Source: Phytoseiulus persimilis (lineage: Eukaryota > Arthropoda > Arachnida > Mesostigmata > Phytoseiidae). Taken from it: DNA of 64,000 bases. Below the pieces are notes generated by a model that was given only the letters and a program-made list of their open reading frames with translations, had not been told where the DNA came from and searched no databases. The stretch lies in contig CM075103.1 of assembly GCA_037576195.1 (NCBI GenBank), positions 9,176,001 to 9,240,000 of the forward strand, given 5' to 3'. Position numbers and translations under genes: made by a program. Below, piece after piece: positions 12,301 through 25,000 of this stretch (position 1 is the first letter of the stretch; each line of letters opens with the position of its first letter).

Positions 12301-13719
12301 GGTGGAGGCCGAATACTCCTTATTCAGGATCGAGCGATTCGCTCGTCTGAAGGCACCGGAAGGGATCGGCGTAGGCACCCTCTCGGGAATTCTTTATCTT
12401 CTCGAAAGAGAGAAGAATGGGAGAAGATGGGAGAGTCATAGGGGAAAGAAATGCATTCATGCACGGCCCAGAAAAATGGAGAACTCAGCTGGAATGTGGG
12501 GCTCATCTGGATGATACTCACTGAAAAAAGCTATCATCTGGATCTCAAGGCTCATCTGGAAGATGCGAGGGGATAGAAGCTCGAAAGAGTCTGGGATTGT
12601 AGGTTAAAGGGAAGGCTTGAAAGGGAAGGGCATTCCAAAGGCGAGATGTGCGAGGGAAGACGGTAGTCGAACTGAGCAGAACGATTGGTGAATAATTGGA
12701 CATAATGAGGTAGTTGTTTGGCATTACGTCTGCTCACACGGACGGGGGTCAAAAGGGAGGAACGGGAAGTTGTGTTCCGTTTCGCTCCATTCCTGTGGAG
12801 ACGGTCAGGAAGATAGCGGAAACAGTTCTCTCGTGACACGGTGACAATGTCTTTGGGATTCACAGTCTCTGGGCAGCTCGCGCAGGTGAGCTCGATCCGG
12901 GGTGTTGCAGCTCTCGGACAAGGCTATTAGTTGTTCAGTTCGGGCCTCCGCGATGAGCACGGCTGACCAATCAGGATTTGAAAGAGGGCGCTTTCGTTGT
13001 GTGGTGGTGCACGATGCAGGAAAACTAAACTTGCCTGAGCTGCATTCACTGGCGGAGTGTCGTTTGCGATCCTCCGCTCTCTTTTCTGGAGAGATGGAAG
13101 AAGGGAATAATTGCGTTCACAGCGTTATCAGAAGGACTCGTAACCCGTGACGCAAGATTCAGAATCACTGCAAAGGAAAGTGGTGCGTTCCTCAAGAGAG
13201 TCCTGATTAAGACGTTCGTTGATGAGCTCCGGGTTGAGACAATCCAAATTTACCCAGCGGTCCATCTCAATGGCCGCAACTGGCGCAAGATAATCTCAAC
13301 TGCGGCTCTCAATTTGTTTGGGATGCAGTTCGGAATCATTCAGCTTGGAGAACTGTTTGTTTCCGCTGTTGGCATTGTTCAAACCGAGTGAATGCTTTCC
13401 AGGAATCGAGTGTGCTGTCCACGGAAATCGCAGAGAAACTTCGGGGAACGGATCGTTCGACAAGGAAAGCGATGCAAGCCGTGATTTGGGAACGACTCAT
13501 TGACGTGTCGACCGCAGGATAAGCAGGCTGGTCTCAATCTATAGACATATCTCGTTTATCATACACCGTGAACTCTCCGGCAGGAGGGCGGGCTGAATCA
13601 GACGGGCGATCTCTGATATGCGGGGGGGTTTGAAACATTTGGAAAGGTGAACAACAGACGGGCAACCCCTACTAATCAGGTGGGCCTCGTCCTTTTGAGG
13701 AAATAAAAAGTCGGAGAAT

Positions 13720-14166
13720 ATGGTTCCAAACGAAACTGACGGGGGGAAAAGCGACGGCCGTATACGTGATAGAGATCCAGCAGAATATTCCATCATCCGC
13801 TGCCGCACTGAACCGGGAGCAATTTTCCTGCTCGATCGAGCTTGGCTCTGTGAACTCATCTCGAAGTTAGCAACTATGCCTTCCGATTTCTGTCGTTTAG
13901 GAGACATGGCTACACTCACTCACGAGTTAGCAGGAGAGAGAACTCCTCGTGTGGCCGGTTCCGTGTTGAGGGACGTTGAGAATGTTTTCTCAATTCATTC
14001 CGCCTCTAGCGTCGGGCGATGGCCCCAGGAATCAAACCCTGCGAGCCTCAACGACCGCGAAGTCATCTATGGTCTCTGCACAGGCGATGAAACTGCCAAG
14101 TTTTTTCCCTATGGAGAGAGTTGCGGAGTTCGAGGGATGCCACTGAGGACACCCGAGCTTTATTAG
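13720..14166 (+). CDS. unrecognised 148-codon open frame, possible small gene
   Basis: An ATG-initiated frame of 148 codons (MVPNETDGGKSDGR... to ...TPELY) ends at a TAG, with AATAAA at 14172-14177 only six bases after the stop. An A/T-rich AAATAAAAAG sits just 5' of the ATG. The translation is hydrophilic and uniform in composition, with no membrane segment or motif I recognise. The opposite strand is also open from 13919 to 13539, which weakens the case. A stop codon almost on top of a poly(A) signal would fit a very short 3' leader or pure coincidence. I list it because it is the most gene-like frame in the 9 kb gap. A chance frame remains more likely than a real gene. Confidence 0.2.
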   Translation: MVPNETDGGKSDGRIRDRDPAEYSIIRCRTEPGAIFLLDRAWLCELISKLATMPSDFCRLGDMATLTHELAGERTPRVAGSVLRDVENVFSIHSASSVGRWPQESNPASLNDREVIYGLCTGDETAKFFPYGESCGVRGMPLRTPELY

Positions 14167-15311
14167 GGCTGAATAAACCTGGGCTCGTATTTAGGGTGGT
14201 CAGATCAGGTCGGGATTTTCCGCCTCTTCTCCTTTGGCTGTTATTCCTAGCCCAGTGGTTGGCCTCCGGGAATATTTTCTTCTCCTCGGATCTTTAAGAT
14301 TGGTCAGACTTACGCCCTTGGAGCGTTCTTCGCGAGAGGATTGGTGGGCTCCGTTTGTTTCATCTCTGACCGACTCAGGTAGAAATGTACGTAGCACTCG
14401 ACCTGGTAGGCTGATTTCGATCACAAAGAGTAATAGAAGGCTCTAATCTTGTGCTGCTATATGATCTTCTTATGGATGCGCGCAACCACCGTCGTTCCGA
14501 CTTGCAGGACCCTTGGAACGACCTGAAAAAAATCGGCGGACTCTGGAGTCGACTTCCTCCGCTATGAGTGGATTGTTCTCGTGAATGCTATCCGCATGGG
14601 GGAACTCTCTTCTTCCTCCACACGATGATTCTTCAGGAATCCACATCCGAGACATTTTCAGAAGTGTAATTTATTTTCTTCTTCTTTATCTTCTTGACCG
14701 TCACTTTGGATCAATCTCAAATCATTTACGTTGTTTAAACTGGTCGGACGATTTCGCTCACTCTGGTGGTATCTTTGGGGCCGACTCCAGTCGAAATCAC
14801 GGTTTCTCCATTTCATCAATGAGGTCTAGAATATATGAACCGGACTATTTCCCCCTGACAACGTGCCTCACACGGAAAAATCATGCTGCGGGAGCAGAAA
14901 CTGGAAACGAATGCGGAATCAACATCGACATTAAGTCTTGGGAATACCATGGACTCAAAATTGACGGGTCCACCCGTGGGATATAGGGACAAGAGAAGGG
15001 AGCTGAATCAGTAGCGAGTTGTTAGGGGCATCAGAATGCCTCCCCATGTCTGTCCCATTGCATCTGATTTTTCCCCCTCTGACGAACCATCATCTAGTTT
15101 TCGTCCTACTTCCTCGTAGAGAAGCAATGTTCAGTTTATTTTGTTTCTGCCTCGGATCAGAGATCGAGTCAACTATCGGGATGTCCATCACGGATCAGTT
15201 CAACTCCCCAGTTCTCGGGAGTTCTCAGTTTTTTTTTTGTACTTGAGGTCATCCAAGAATACAATCAGTGCGCATCTAGCGCATTCATCTTCTCGGACCC
15301 CCTAAAAATGA

Positions 15312-15322
15312 GGGGGGGGGGG
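15312..15322. repeat. G11 homopolymer
   Basis: Uninterrupted run of eleven G in intergenic DNA. Confidence 0.9.
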
Positions 15323-18300
15323 CATAAAGTACGCCCTGGGCATCATGGAGCCTCGCTACGCTACTGGTCTGAATGCACTGATCAGCGCCCGCTCAACTCA
15401 GAATTGAGCCTGGGAAAACGAAGAGCGCAGAAATAAAAACAGACGCAACCGAAAACGACGTGAGTCCAGGAACGAGTGTATCGAGTTTCGGTCGCGGTCC
15501 GACATGGTGTTCAAGTGCTCGATCATCACGGAGGTTGTATTGACTCGATGTTGACTTGTAGAACCATTCCACTCACTCATTGTATATAGTGCTCAAAAGT
15601 ACCGTCTGTCTCCTGTTCCAGTATGCTGCATCATTACTCGGATAAGCAATGATTATTTTTCTCTGCTACTCAGAATACACGATTGGTCAGCGCTGATTCA
15701 TCCTCAGCTACGCGCATCTTCGACCTCCCTTGATTACATTCAATTACTCGTTATCGCTCGAATAACGCCAGACTCGAATGGCTAGAAAGGTTCTCAGAGC
15801 TTGCTCAGTGGTCCACGAACGGGGAGAACCCGCAACATCCCGAGACTCCCGTTTCTGGAACCCCGATTGGGTTCCAGGCGCAGGATTGCAAGTTCCACAG
15901 AGCCCGAAAAAGAATCTCATGACGGTGAATCGTGCAGAGCGCTAATATGTGAAAGGCAGGATTCAACAAACAAACTGCTGCAACAAACAAACATTGACCA
16001 AGTTGGTCATTCATGAGTTCCCAGCGATGCATCAGACGTTCAACATCGATGGCAGGCCGTTATTCCCAGGAAGCAGCTGATAGATAACGCTGTAGAATGC
16101 GATTCAATGCGAAAGCGAGTGAACGGAACTCTCTGGGCTGAGTAATCCTTGAGCTTGAACCAGGGATAGTTCCGTAATCTCGTTTGGTGTGCGGGACCAG
16201 TGAGTCATCATCGACCGCTTGCCACTGATGAATCCGCAGCTTCGACGATGACCTTCAATGAAGATGCCCGATAATAGGATCACGTCACACATCCTGGTAG
16301 TGCGTTATGGATCAGTCGTCATTGTACCGAGAGCGATTTGTCGCCATCGGGCCGTGCTTGTGGGCCTTTTCCCGCGGAGTTGGCGCAACGATCGCCTGGG
16401 CGCGCCATGACACTAGCTGGGTGGGAGAACGGGAATGGGACCATCTTGAGATCACTTGCTCGACCCCTGATATCCAGTTAGCTTCATCGGGAGGAGGCCA
16501 GATGAGGCCGCCATTCCAAAGAACGTATGCTAGTTGCGGAACTCCGCTGGAATGGAGCGGTGATTTAAAAACCCGTCAGCGGCCAGTCAACCAGAATGAT
16601 GCAGATGATCCTTGCTGATCAGTCCTTGGCTCACTAAGAGGGGCACCGCATCGGAGAAGCCTAATTTTAGTCGTTCAATGATTCAGTCAGTGAAAGTTTC
16701 GAGCACGTCGCTGAAACTTCATTCCTTTCCATCATGGAATATCACCCCGGAATGATATACGTCCTTAATAACTACCGTTTGGTCTGACGATCTGCTTCCG
16801 GTATCTCAAATATCTCCAGACGTAGGTGCGTTTAGCCGGGGGCCCGGGGGACTTCACAACTTCCATATCGAGATACGGTGGGCCTCGCACTCGCAGATTC
16901 GGAGGTGAAGCCTATGAGGAAGGAAACCTGCAGCCGCAAACGACCTCAATTTAGATTCACCATCCTCATGGGAATGAAGGTTTCCACTACCAGCTGCTGG
17001 GTGCATTCGCATGACCATGAACAACCCAGAGGGCTCGACGACGTTATGACAACGGACGATTCCCAACAAAGACTTCATCAGAAAACCCTGGCCCGGTGGG
17101 AAGCGGGAACAACATCCAATAGAACTGACTTTATAGTCTTATCAGTCAAGTTATCCATATCGCTGGAACTCGATGTTCCAGAAATTTGCTTCTGGGATCG
17201 TCTGCGTTGAAGGGATCGTCATGGAGCTCTTCGTACTCAGAAGTGATTTCTGAGCCGGAGCGCAGGCAGTCACAGCCACCGAGCCAGCGAAGTCCGGGTC
17301 ATGGAATGAAACTTTCGACATTTTACTCCTCCACAGTACATGGAAGTCGAACATGGGACCTTCTGGGGAAGAGTCGAGGAACGGTATCGCAATCATATGG
17401 GAGGCAGCATCGCGAGCCGAGCAGCTACCGAACATGCACTTGCTTTCCGAGAATCAGGGTTCCAGGCAAGCGGAGGCGTCAAGTGTCATACGACTTCGCT
17501 CCAACCCTGCCCTCCACCGGTCATCCCCGGACACGGCATTGCTCGAATCATTTCGGTGGTGTACTTTGTGGCCGCAACTCATATCTGTTTGTAATGACAG
17601 CTTTCGCAAGGGATAGAATACTTCGGAAGCGGGCTGGAACACGAGGGTCGCAATAACATGAGCAAGATCCGATCGAGAGCAAAAAGCTCAGACTCGGTTC
17701 CTTAGAAATGTCAAGTTCAACTGAGCTACCTTTCTTCGACAGCCGTACACCCGAAATGCCTCGCGTGGGTCTGGTTGGGAGCTGGTAATCTCGGGGGAAG
17801 CTCGGCGGACGAATCTTGAGGGGAACAGGGGGTGGCGCACATTATTGTGGAATACGCACGCCTTCAGGCACTCGAAAAAAATTTCAGAGATAGACAGCCG
17901 AGCTCTACGTTCACAAAGATTCGACAGCCAGCGGTTCCTCACACTCAGAATCAATTGCTGCGACAGGGAACCGAGGAGAGGAGCTCAGGCGAACCGCAAT
18001 GGATCCTTCAAGATACTTCAATGGCTACTCGACCCACAAATGGTTTTCCGGAGCATAAGTTTGGGAGATCCTGCTAAGAGCGGTCAGTGCGGTCTTCGCT
18101 CAGTCTCTTGGAGAGGGTGTCAGAACTTCATTTACGATTCAGCAACGAAAAGCGGGTAGTGTGATGACGAAGTCGAGGCTCAGTCAGGCTGTTAGGAACT
18201 CGGCATACCAAGTCACGCTACTGTATCGGGCAACCCGAGCCAACCGGTGGTGGCGCAAACTCTCTGAGGATTCCAGAGCTCATCGCGGACACCCTGTGAG

Positions 18301-18769
18301 CAGATAGGGGAATCGGTCGAGCATTCGACGGCGAATTTAGATGCGACGACGACAGGTTCTCAGCTACTGGGAGCCTGTACAGCGCATTCTGGATAGCTGG
18401 AGAAAGTCGTGGAATCATGGTCTTTGCTCAAGCTCTCCAGGCCGACAAGACAGTCGATGCAACGCGTGCCAAGGACGAGCGCGTTCGGCGCCCGCGTCGC
18501 TTGTCCAGGGGCATGTCGTCAGTCGTCTCTCCATGCCGCACGTATTTTCCGCAGTCATGACGTCCGAAGTTTTTTTCCAGCCTCACCGCAAATTCGAACG
18601 AAAACTCGGAGAGAGGGCTCCAACTGGGTAGACAACGTCACTGCTCATCATTTCCACACATTTTCCACAACAGTTCCGGGTCCTCAGGCCTTTTTTCGAC
18701 ACGAGAGTTCTCTCGCCTGCTTGTCACGGACTTGGCCTCACGCTCGCCAAGCAGCGCCCTAGGGAAGGG

Positions 18770-18777
18770 TATTTAAA
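18770..18777 (+). promoter_or_regulatory. TATA-like element of the plastin gene
   Basis: TATTTAAA occurs in a GC-rich context about 310 bases before the plastin ATG. A start site about 28 bases downstream would fall near 18798, next to a TTCATC sequence that loosely resembles an initiator. The leader would then contain the repeat at 18916-18950. This is inference from spacing only. Confidence 0.35.
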
Positions 18778-18915
18778 TGTGGCGCCGGAATGCATTCATC
18801 CGCTGAAACTTGTGTTGGATTGGCATTGGCATAGAGGAGGTCGCTGGTTCGAACGCGGCTGTGTGTGTCGCTGGCAAGCTAGTGCTGTGCTGTGTCGCTG
18901 CTGCTGGGTGGTGGT

Positions 18916-18950
18916 GCTGCTGCTGCTGCGACGACGACGACGACGACGAC
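18916..18950 (+). repeat. GCT/CGA trinucleotide repeat in the plastin 5' leader
   Basis: A run of GCT units passes directly into seven GAC/CGA units and lies 131 bases before the plastin ATG. If transcription starts near 18800, the repeat is in the 5' untranslated region. Confidence 0.85.
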
Positions 18951-19080
18951 TTAACATTGACTGGGCGCTTTTTCACGGGTGGCTGTCAGTTTGTGAACGA
19001 ATTTTTAAACCGGTCGCACCGTAGCTTAGCCTACAATTCCCCCGCATTCTGGTGAAACACGGAATAAACTCCGTCTCAAA

Positions 19081-22000
19081 ATGAACCGCCAGAGTTTGGT
19101 TTTGAGCGATGAACAGCGGGAAGAACTCTTCTCCAACATTCCATCGGTGAGTAAGAGCTGCACGAGCTTTTGATTTCTTTAGTTTCGGACAGCGTTCGCG
19201 CACAGCCGCCCGACGGTGTGAGTCTCGGACATGCATTCAGGATCTGTGAGGTGATGTTGTTTCACGTGAAAGTCACATGCGGGACTTGTGTGCGCGGTGC
19301 GGGTCCAATGATTCGGCGAGGCGTGAGAGCACCGAGCCGAATCTTTTCCGTTCATTTCGGAGTCCTTCGGTCGCTCTCCTTAGAGGACAAATCTCGGCTC
19401 TAAGGTCGCGATTTCTGCTGACTCGATCGCGATCCCTGGAGGTCCCTCAGAATGTGGTTCGAGTCTCGAACTCGAGGTCGGGGCGGGCGTAGCCTTCGGA
19501 CGGACGGTACGTGGGACCCCCTTGTATTTCATTGCCGTCTGATTCGATGTTGTGGCCAGTGCTCGTATGGATGGATCGTCGTCGCCCGCTCTTCTTTCGT
19601 TCGCTAGCTCCACGGTGCTCGCAGTCAGTCAGTTGTTGGGCCCCCGGCGAATGCCAAGCAACATCCACACGACGACGACAGCAACAACAGGAACCCAAAA
19701 CGGTCAGCGCCGCAAAACTCTAGTGGCGGAGCATCGCATGGACGTCACTTAGCTGTCCATGGATTCTTCCAATTTGATGCTTTCGAGCTTCTATGCACTA
19801 GCAGTGCGGAAGCCGTGCTCGCTGCGTGAACATGGCGCCAGGTTGACTCTGGTGACTCCTTCTCCACGGAACAGAATTTTTTCTCTCCTTCTTCCGGAAA
19901 CAGAGGTCCAGGCTGGAGGAGCGACGTCATTGACGTCGAATCACATTGCAACTACACTTGATGACGTCGCCCGACGCTAAGTTCGAATCCGTGTGTGATT
20001 CGCGGAACAGACTCTAGTGACATTTTCGCCGGAAGAGATCTCAGAAATCTGGATGCGGTCAGAATTTATGAAATGAATCTATCTCCTCGAGGATTCCACA
20101 CCGTGGATTTGACTTGGAAGCACGTTCCGCGATTCGCAGTCTCGCGGATTGAAATCGTCGTGAATCGTGTGGACGTTCCATGAGCACGTATACATCGAGT
20201 ATAGAACATCCTCATTCGGGGCTCGACTTTGCAGCGACCTCGTACACGAAGATGTGCCGTACAAACAGCACTTGAACTCGAGAGCAGTACAGGGTTTTCC
20301 TTCCTGTCGTGAATCATGCGGCTGAGTCATCGATGGCTAGTTACCACCAGTTGCTTCGCTTCCGCCCACGGAAGTCCCTCTGGAAGGCACCGACGTCTGA
20401 CGTACTGTTTCAGGCCTCCTATCGCCAACATCCTCATCATCATCGTCATCAACAACGTTTCCGAAACGACTTAGAATAACACGGATCGCCATGATTACAA
20501 TTCGTCGAAACGTCTAGCCAACAAAAACAGGAACACATTCACGAGACCAGAAAGCTCGAGTGCTCCATCAAATGTCGAGGCTCGCGGAAAGCGGGTGAGA
20601 TGCAATACGAAAAACTCGGCACATGCACGAAACCGCGCTTCTGAGATCATTATGCATTGGTGCAGCGTAGTTCCGCCCTCGCATTCTTTGTCTCGAATCC
20701 GGATCACGGGACTTGAATTCCGTTACTTCATGGGCGGCTTACTCGTTTACGTAGAAGCGTCGCTATAATCAATCCCTGAGCGAGCATCCAGCTTTGGAAC
20801 AGCAATTGCGTGGTCCGGCACTGTAAAGTCCATGGATCATATGGATCTCATGATTAAGCTACGTTTGAAGCTAGTGGAGCGTGACAGCGAACGATTTCTC
20901 GAGGGTCGGTGTGAACCTCGGGGGTGGTCGTGTGAAGCAATGCTTCTGACTTCATCGGTTCCAGTTCTTATTTTCGTTCTTGAGGGCATAAAGATCCGAA
21001 CGCTCCCGGCAGACCGCGGAGCGAAAACCAGCCAGACGAGAAAGCTATAGAAATTATTTCACGGTCGCGTTTCGGTGCTGGGAGCGCTCGCTAGTCTGTA
21101 TGGAACTTGGTTTCGGCTCCCAGTCCTTGTGCCGACGGCAACGGAACCAATTCAGGTCCCCAGTTTCTCTCTCAGGAGTTCTTGGATTCTTGTGAATGGG
21201 AATCGAACCGGAAATTATGAGGTGCAGGGTGTCAAAGGTCTCTAATACTATGCTTCAAGCGTGCCCCGACAGGCGTGACGCTTCGATATCCCAAAAATTG
21301 CGTCCATTGAATACAATCGGATCGGTTCAATGTGTTCAGACGGAATATGTGTGTCAAGTGACGCTGTCCAGCATCACGCCCGCCTCGCATCGATCTGTGA
21401 ACTTTGACGATGCTTCGTCACATGTTTAGCTGCTCCTATCGATCGAAGTTTTCAGCTGATGGGATGAGTGGAACACAAGTACAGCAAGTCGGCTGACGGA
21501 ATATGAGAGGGAACGAACACAATGACGAACGCGCCTAGTTTCGCAGCAATCACAAGCGGCCGCTAACGAGGGAACCTTCGAGCGTATTTGTTCAAATGGT
21601 GATTTGTTTTTGTTTCTGCGAGAACGTGTTGCTCTTTAGGAGGGCAACGGCTCCGATGCCGTGCCGTGTCTCTGATAACAGAGGCGATCGAATCAAACAA
21701 CCGACAACAGGTCCTCGGAAGGAACCTAACTCGATTAAATCACTTCACTTCGTTCTATATCTGTTCAATCGATCAGCGGATGTTTATGACGGCTTTTGTG
21801 TCGGCATTCGCAGATCGGCCCGCGGCCTTCTATAGTATCTTGGGTCATTTTTGAGTGTTCGGCGTGGAACGGAGATATCCTTCAAACTTTCGCGCGATTT
21901 CAATCTCATTTTCGTGTGGCCGAACATAAGCCGCGGCCATGCAGGGCGTCGTCGCCATGAAACTAACCTGGAAGATTCGATTTCGCGGATTTCGATGAGG

Positions 22001-25000
22001 CTTCAAAATATTCCGCTGTCCAGAGCCGCATTCGGAAGCTTCCGCTAACTCATTTTTGAGTTATTTCCTCCCCGCTTTTTCTTTCACTTTCGCAGATATC
22101 TTTCAAAACTTTGGCGGTTTCATGTGGGACTTCCGTTGTTCCCTCGAAAGATGAGAATTTTGACCATCTTGACGCTGGCGTCCGATCCGACTGTCCGTCC
22201 GTCTGCTTTCAATCATCGCTCATTGTGCATTGTTTCTCACCTAGAAAAAGACGAAAGAGGGACTATAATTCCCATGTGTTTAGTCGTTGGCGATTCATGA
22301 AGGACCGATATATTCCACGGTATGAGGGCGCAGCGGCGTTATCTCGCGGTTGCAACGAGTACAGCATGCCCGACGAGTGGCTATTGTCCCTGCGCCCAAT
22401 ATTATTCGTTGCACCCGAAACCCTTGTGGGGAGATGAACTCTTATCCCGAATGAATAGAGGTACTCGATGATGGCTTAGCGAGTGTTTTCCGTGGGCAAG
22501 CATCGATCATGACTCGAACGAGTTCATGGAACTCGAAAACGAGTCACTGCGCCTCTCGGGACACGCGCAGGCCGTGGCATTCTGCAGATCGCGACGGGTT
22601 TCTGCGAGCTCCCGCATCTCCATATTCGCCTAAGAGTGGCAATTCAATCCACAGATGCAGCAGGCTGGAGCTTTACGTAACGGGATATGGTTCTCCAGAG
22701 TGCAAGGGAATACGTTAAATGATTAAGTAAACTGTGAGCTGCTACGGCCCAGACGACGATATCATAGGTCTTCCGGTAAAAGCTCTACCGGAGTGGAATG
22801 ATTGGCCGTGACGGTCTCGACGAAATCATTTGATGCCCATTCCCCCTTGGCTCTGTGTTTCGTAACCCTTATTCCTTCGTGAGTTCGGTGAACCAGCCGC
22901 CATTCCCCCTTTCGTATTATATTTCGTGACATCAGTTTGAGCCGCTGTCTTTGCAATAACTCTGTGGGACAGTTATGACAGTTTCGAGCTCAGTTTGGTA
23001 CATCACGTTCGCCTAAGTCAAGCGGCGACGGTGCATTCTTTCCCAGCAATCGGTCGGTTCGTCCGTCCCATTGGTTGTCGTTTTTCGCGTTATCAACTTG
23101 GGCGTTCGATTATTTTATTCATATGAGCCGTAACAATGTTGAGTTACGGTACAGGCTCAGGAGACCATAGCGCTACCGGACGAGTCGAGGTCTCGAGACT
23201 CGATGGGAGATGCCCAGCTTCAAATGCTCCATCGTTGGATCGAGGAAAGTCATCAAACATTCGCTCCGAGAGGACAGACCTCGATCGGGAGACATCTTAG
23301 ATGCGAAGTTCCAGTCGTGGTGTCATACTCAAGATCTTGCCGTTTTTCCCTTGGTGTTGTCAAGTCAGGCTTGCGGGCGAGCGAGCGGGCGAGCATTCAT
23401 TCGGTCGGTCCAAGGGACCGTTAGCTGGCGGCGAAGTAATGAAACTTCAGTCAGCCTTAAGCGGAAGAGAAAGCGTGCCCCTCGTCGGTGTGCTTGTGTG
23501 TGAGTGCTTGAGCGGCCCGACGGCCAGACCCTTTACTCGGAGATAGCAGTCCCCTGACCCGGGCTGAAGCAGAGACACTTCAGCATTCTTCAGTCGGACA
23601 CGGCACACACACAGATGGTGAACTGGACAATAGGGTCAGTCCGATGGATGGCACTGGATCTCCCATGCGCTGGTCGCTGCTTGGCCCAAGCTGAGGGAAC
23701 GAGAAATGTGTCAATCGATACACGATAAATCTTCTCGTCTGCCCTCTGAGCCTTCGAGAGGCGCACGTCGGATCGATCTCCGTGGGCCGGCGATGCTCGA
23801 CTGCACGATGCATGCTTGAGGCTGTCCTTGTTTGCGAAGCGGTTTTCGCATCTCCGAGACCCTCTGCACGCAATCGAACCCGGCCATTGGACAGGGAATC
23901 TGGTGGCAACTGCCAGAATGACTGGTTCACCGCAAGTCGATGTTCTGCTTCTGATTTCGGCATTGAGTGGGGCGATGTCGTTGCGTGAGTGGGAGGCCGA
24001 TGCTCGGCACCGTCCGCTAAAGTCGAGTAAGAGCCAAACAGCGAAACCAACTCGTTCAAGTATGCGGACAGCATGCTGACCGTGATGTTCCCACCTCTTC
24101 GGAGGGGTTTCTCGGAAACAGAGGGTGGTACGAAATCTATCCAGTGTCCACCAGCCGCGAAACCCAGCGAGGTGTCATTAACCCCGCTGATCTGCGGACG
24201 ACAAAGGCCAGGCACAGGCTACATCGAGCGCTCAGTTGTCGAACTATCTCGGCCTGGTGCTCCGAGCCCTCTCTCTCCCGGGATTCAGGAGGATGGATGG
24301 AACGCAATCGGGGAATTTAAGAGAGAGATTAGAAGGTTCCGATGAGTGAACGTCAACGTGGAAGGAAAAGCAGTCGATGAGAGGTGGCACCACATTTTTT
24401 TGTCTGCTGAGCACCTGCTAAATCAGTTTTCACGATTGATACGCCGTCACATCAATCATCGACCGACTGAGTAGAGCGTGTGGCGAGCCGATCTCACCCA
24501 TGATGGGAGAAAATTTCCACGCTGCATCCAGCGATCGAAGTTCGATGCGGCCACGGATATCTCGCCAACAAAAAATAGATTTTTTGTTGTTAAGACTTTT
24601 CAAGCGAGGGGAGCTCTATCGGATGCGCCGGCTGATGAGCATTTGTTTCCTTTGAAACCGGGGAAGATATCACGAAGATGATATCTATCTCAAAAGCGCT
24701 TTTGGGCGTCCAGAGGTACATGCGGGCAAACGCACATTGGACGCGCAATCAAGAGCAAAGAAGAGCCGCGTTGAAGTCGAGGAATTTCAGGCGGTTTCGT
24801 GAAACACGGTCCCAACCACGTGAGCAGCGGAAGAGGGCAAGGAAGGCAAACATCTCGGCTAATTTGCGACCGGACGGAAATCTTACAACGAGCGAGAACA
24901 AGACAAACCAAAGCGTCCCAGCATCCAGTCGGCTTGGCGGAGTTTCCGCCAAATCTCATTTTTTTTCTCGCACCGTTGCGAACACTTCACCCGACCAGGA

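Larger units (their letters stand above)
9386..18769. other. 9.4 kb stretch between the CP2 factor and plastin
   Basis: The left end must contain the CP2 promoter and leader, and the right end the plastin promoter. Between them I recognise no conserved gene, RNA gene or transposon. Two unassigned plus-strand ATG frames (13720-14166 and 14585-14986) are the only ones that look at all protein-like. There is a G11 tract at 15312-15322 and a short imperfect repeat of CTCATCTGGA near 12500-12565. The rest reads as unconstrained intergenic DNA with short overlapping frames on both strands. Confidence 0.5.

Noticed and set aside
14031..14095. possible tRNA on the minus strand (B-box-like GGTTTGATTCC)
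   Set aside because: No pairing acceptor or T stem and no A box at the right distance.
21196..21270. possible tRNA on the minus strand (GGTTCGATTCC)
   Set aside because: Perfect B-box match, but the flanking bases cannot form a T stem or acceptor stem.
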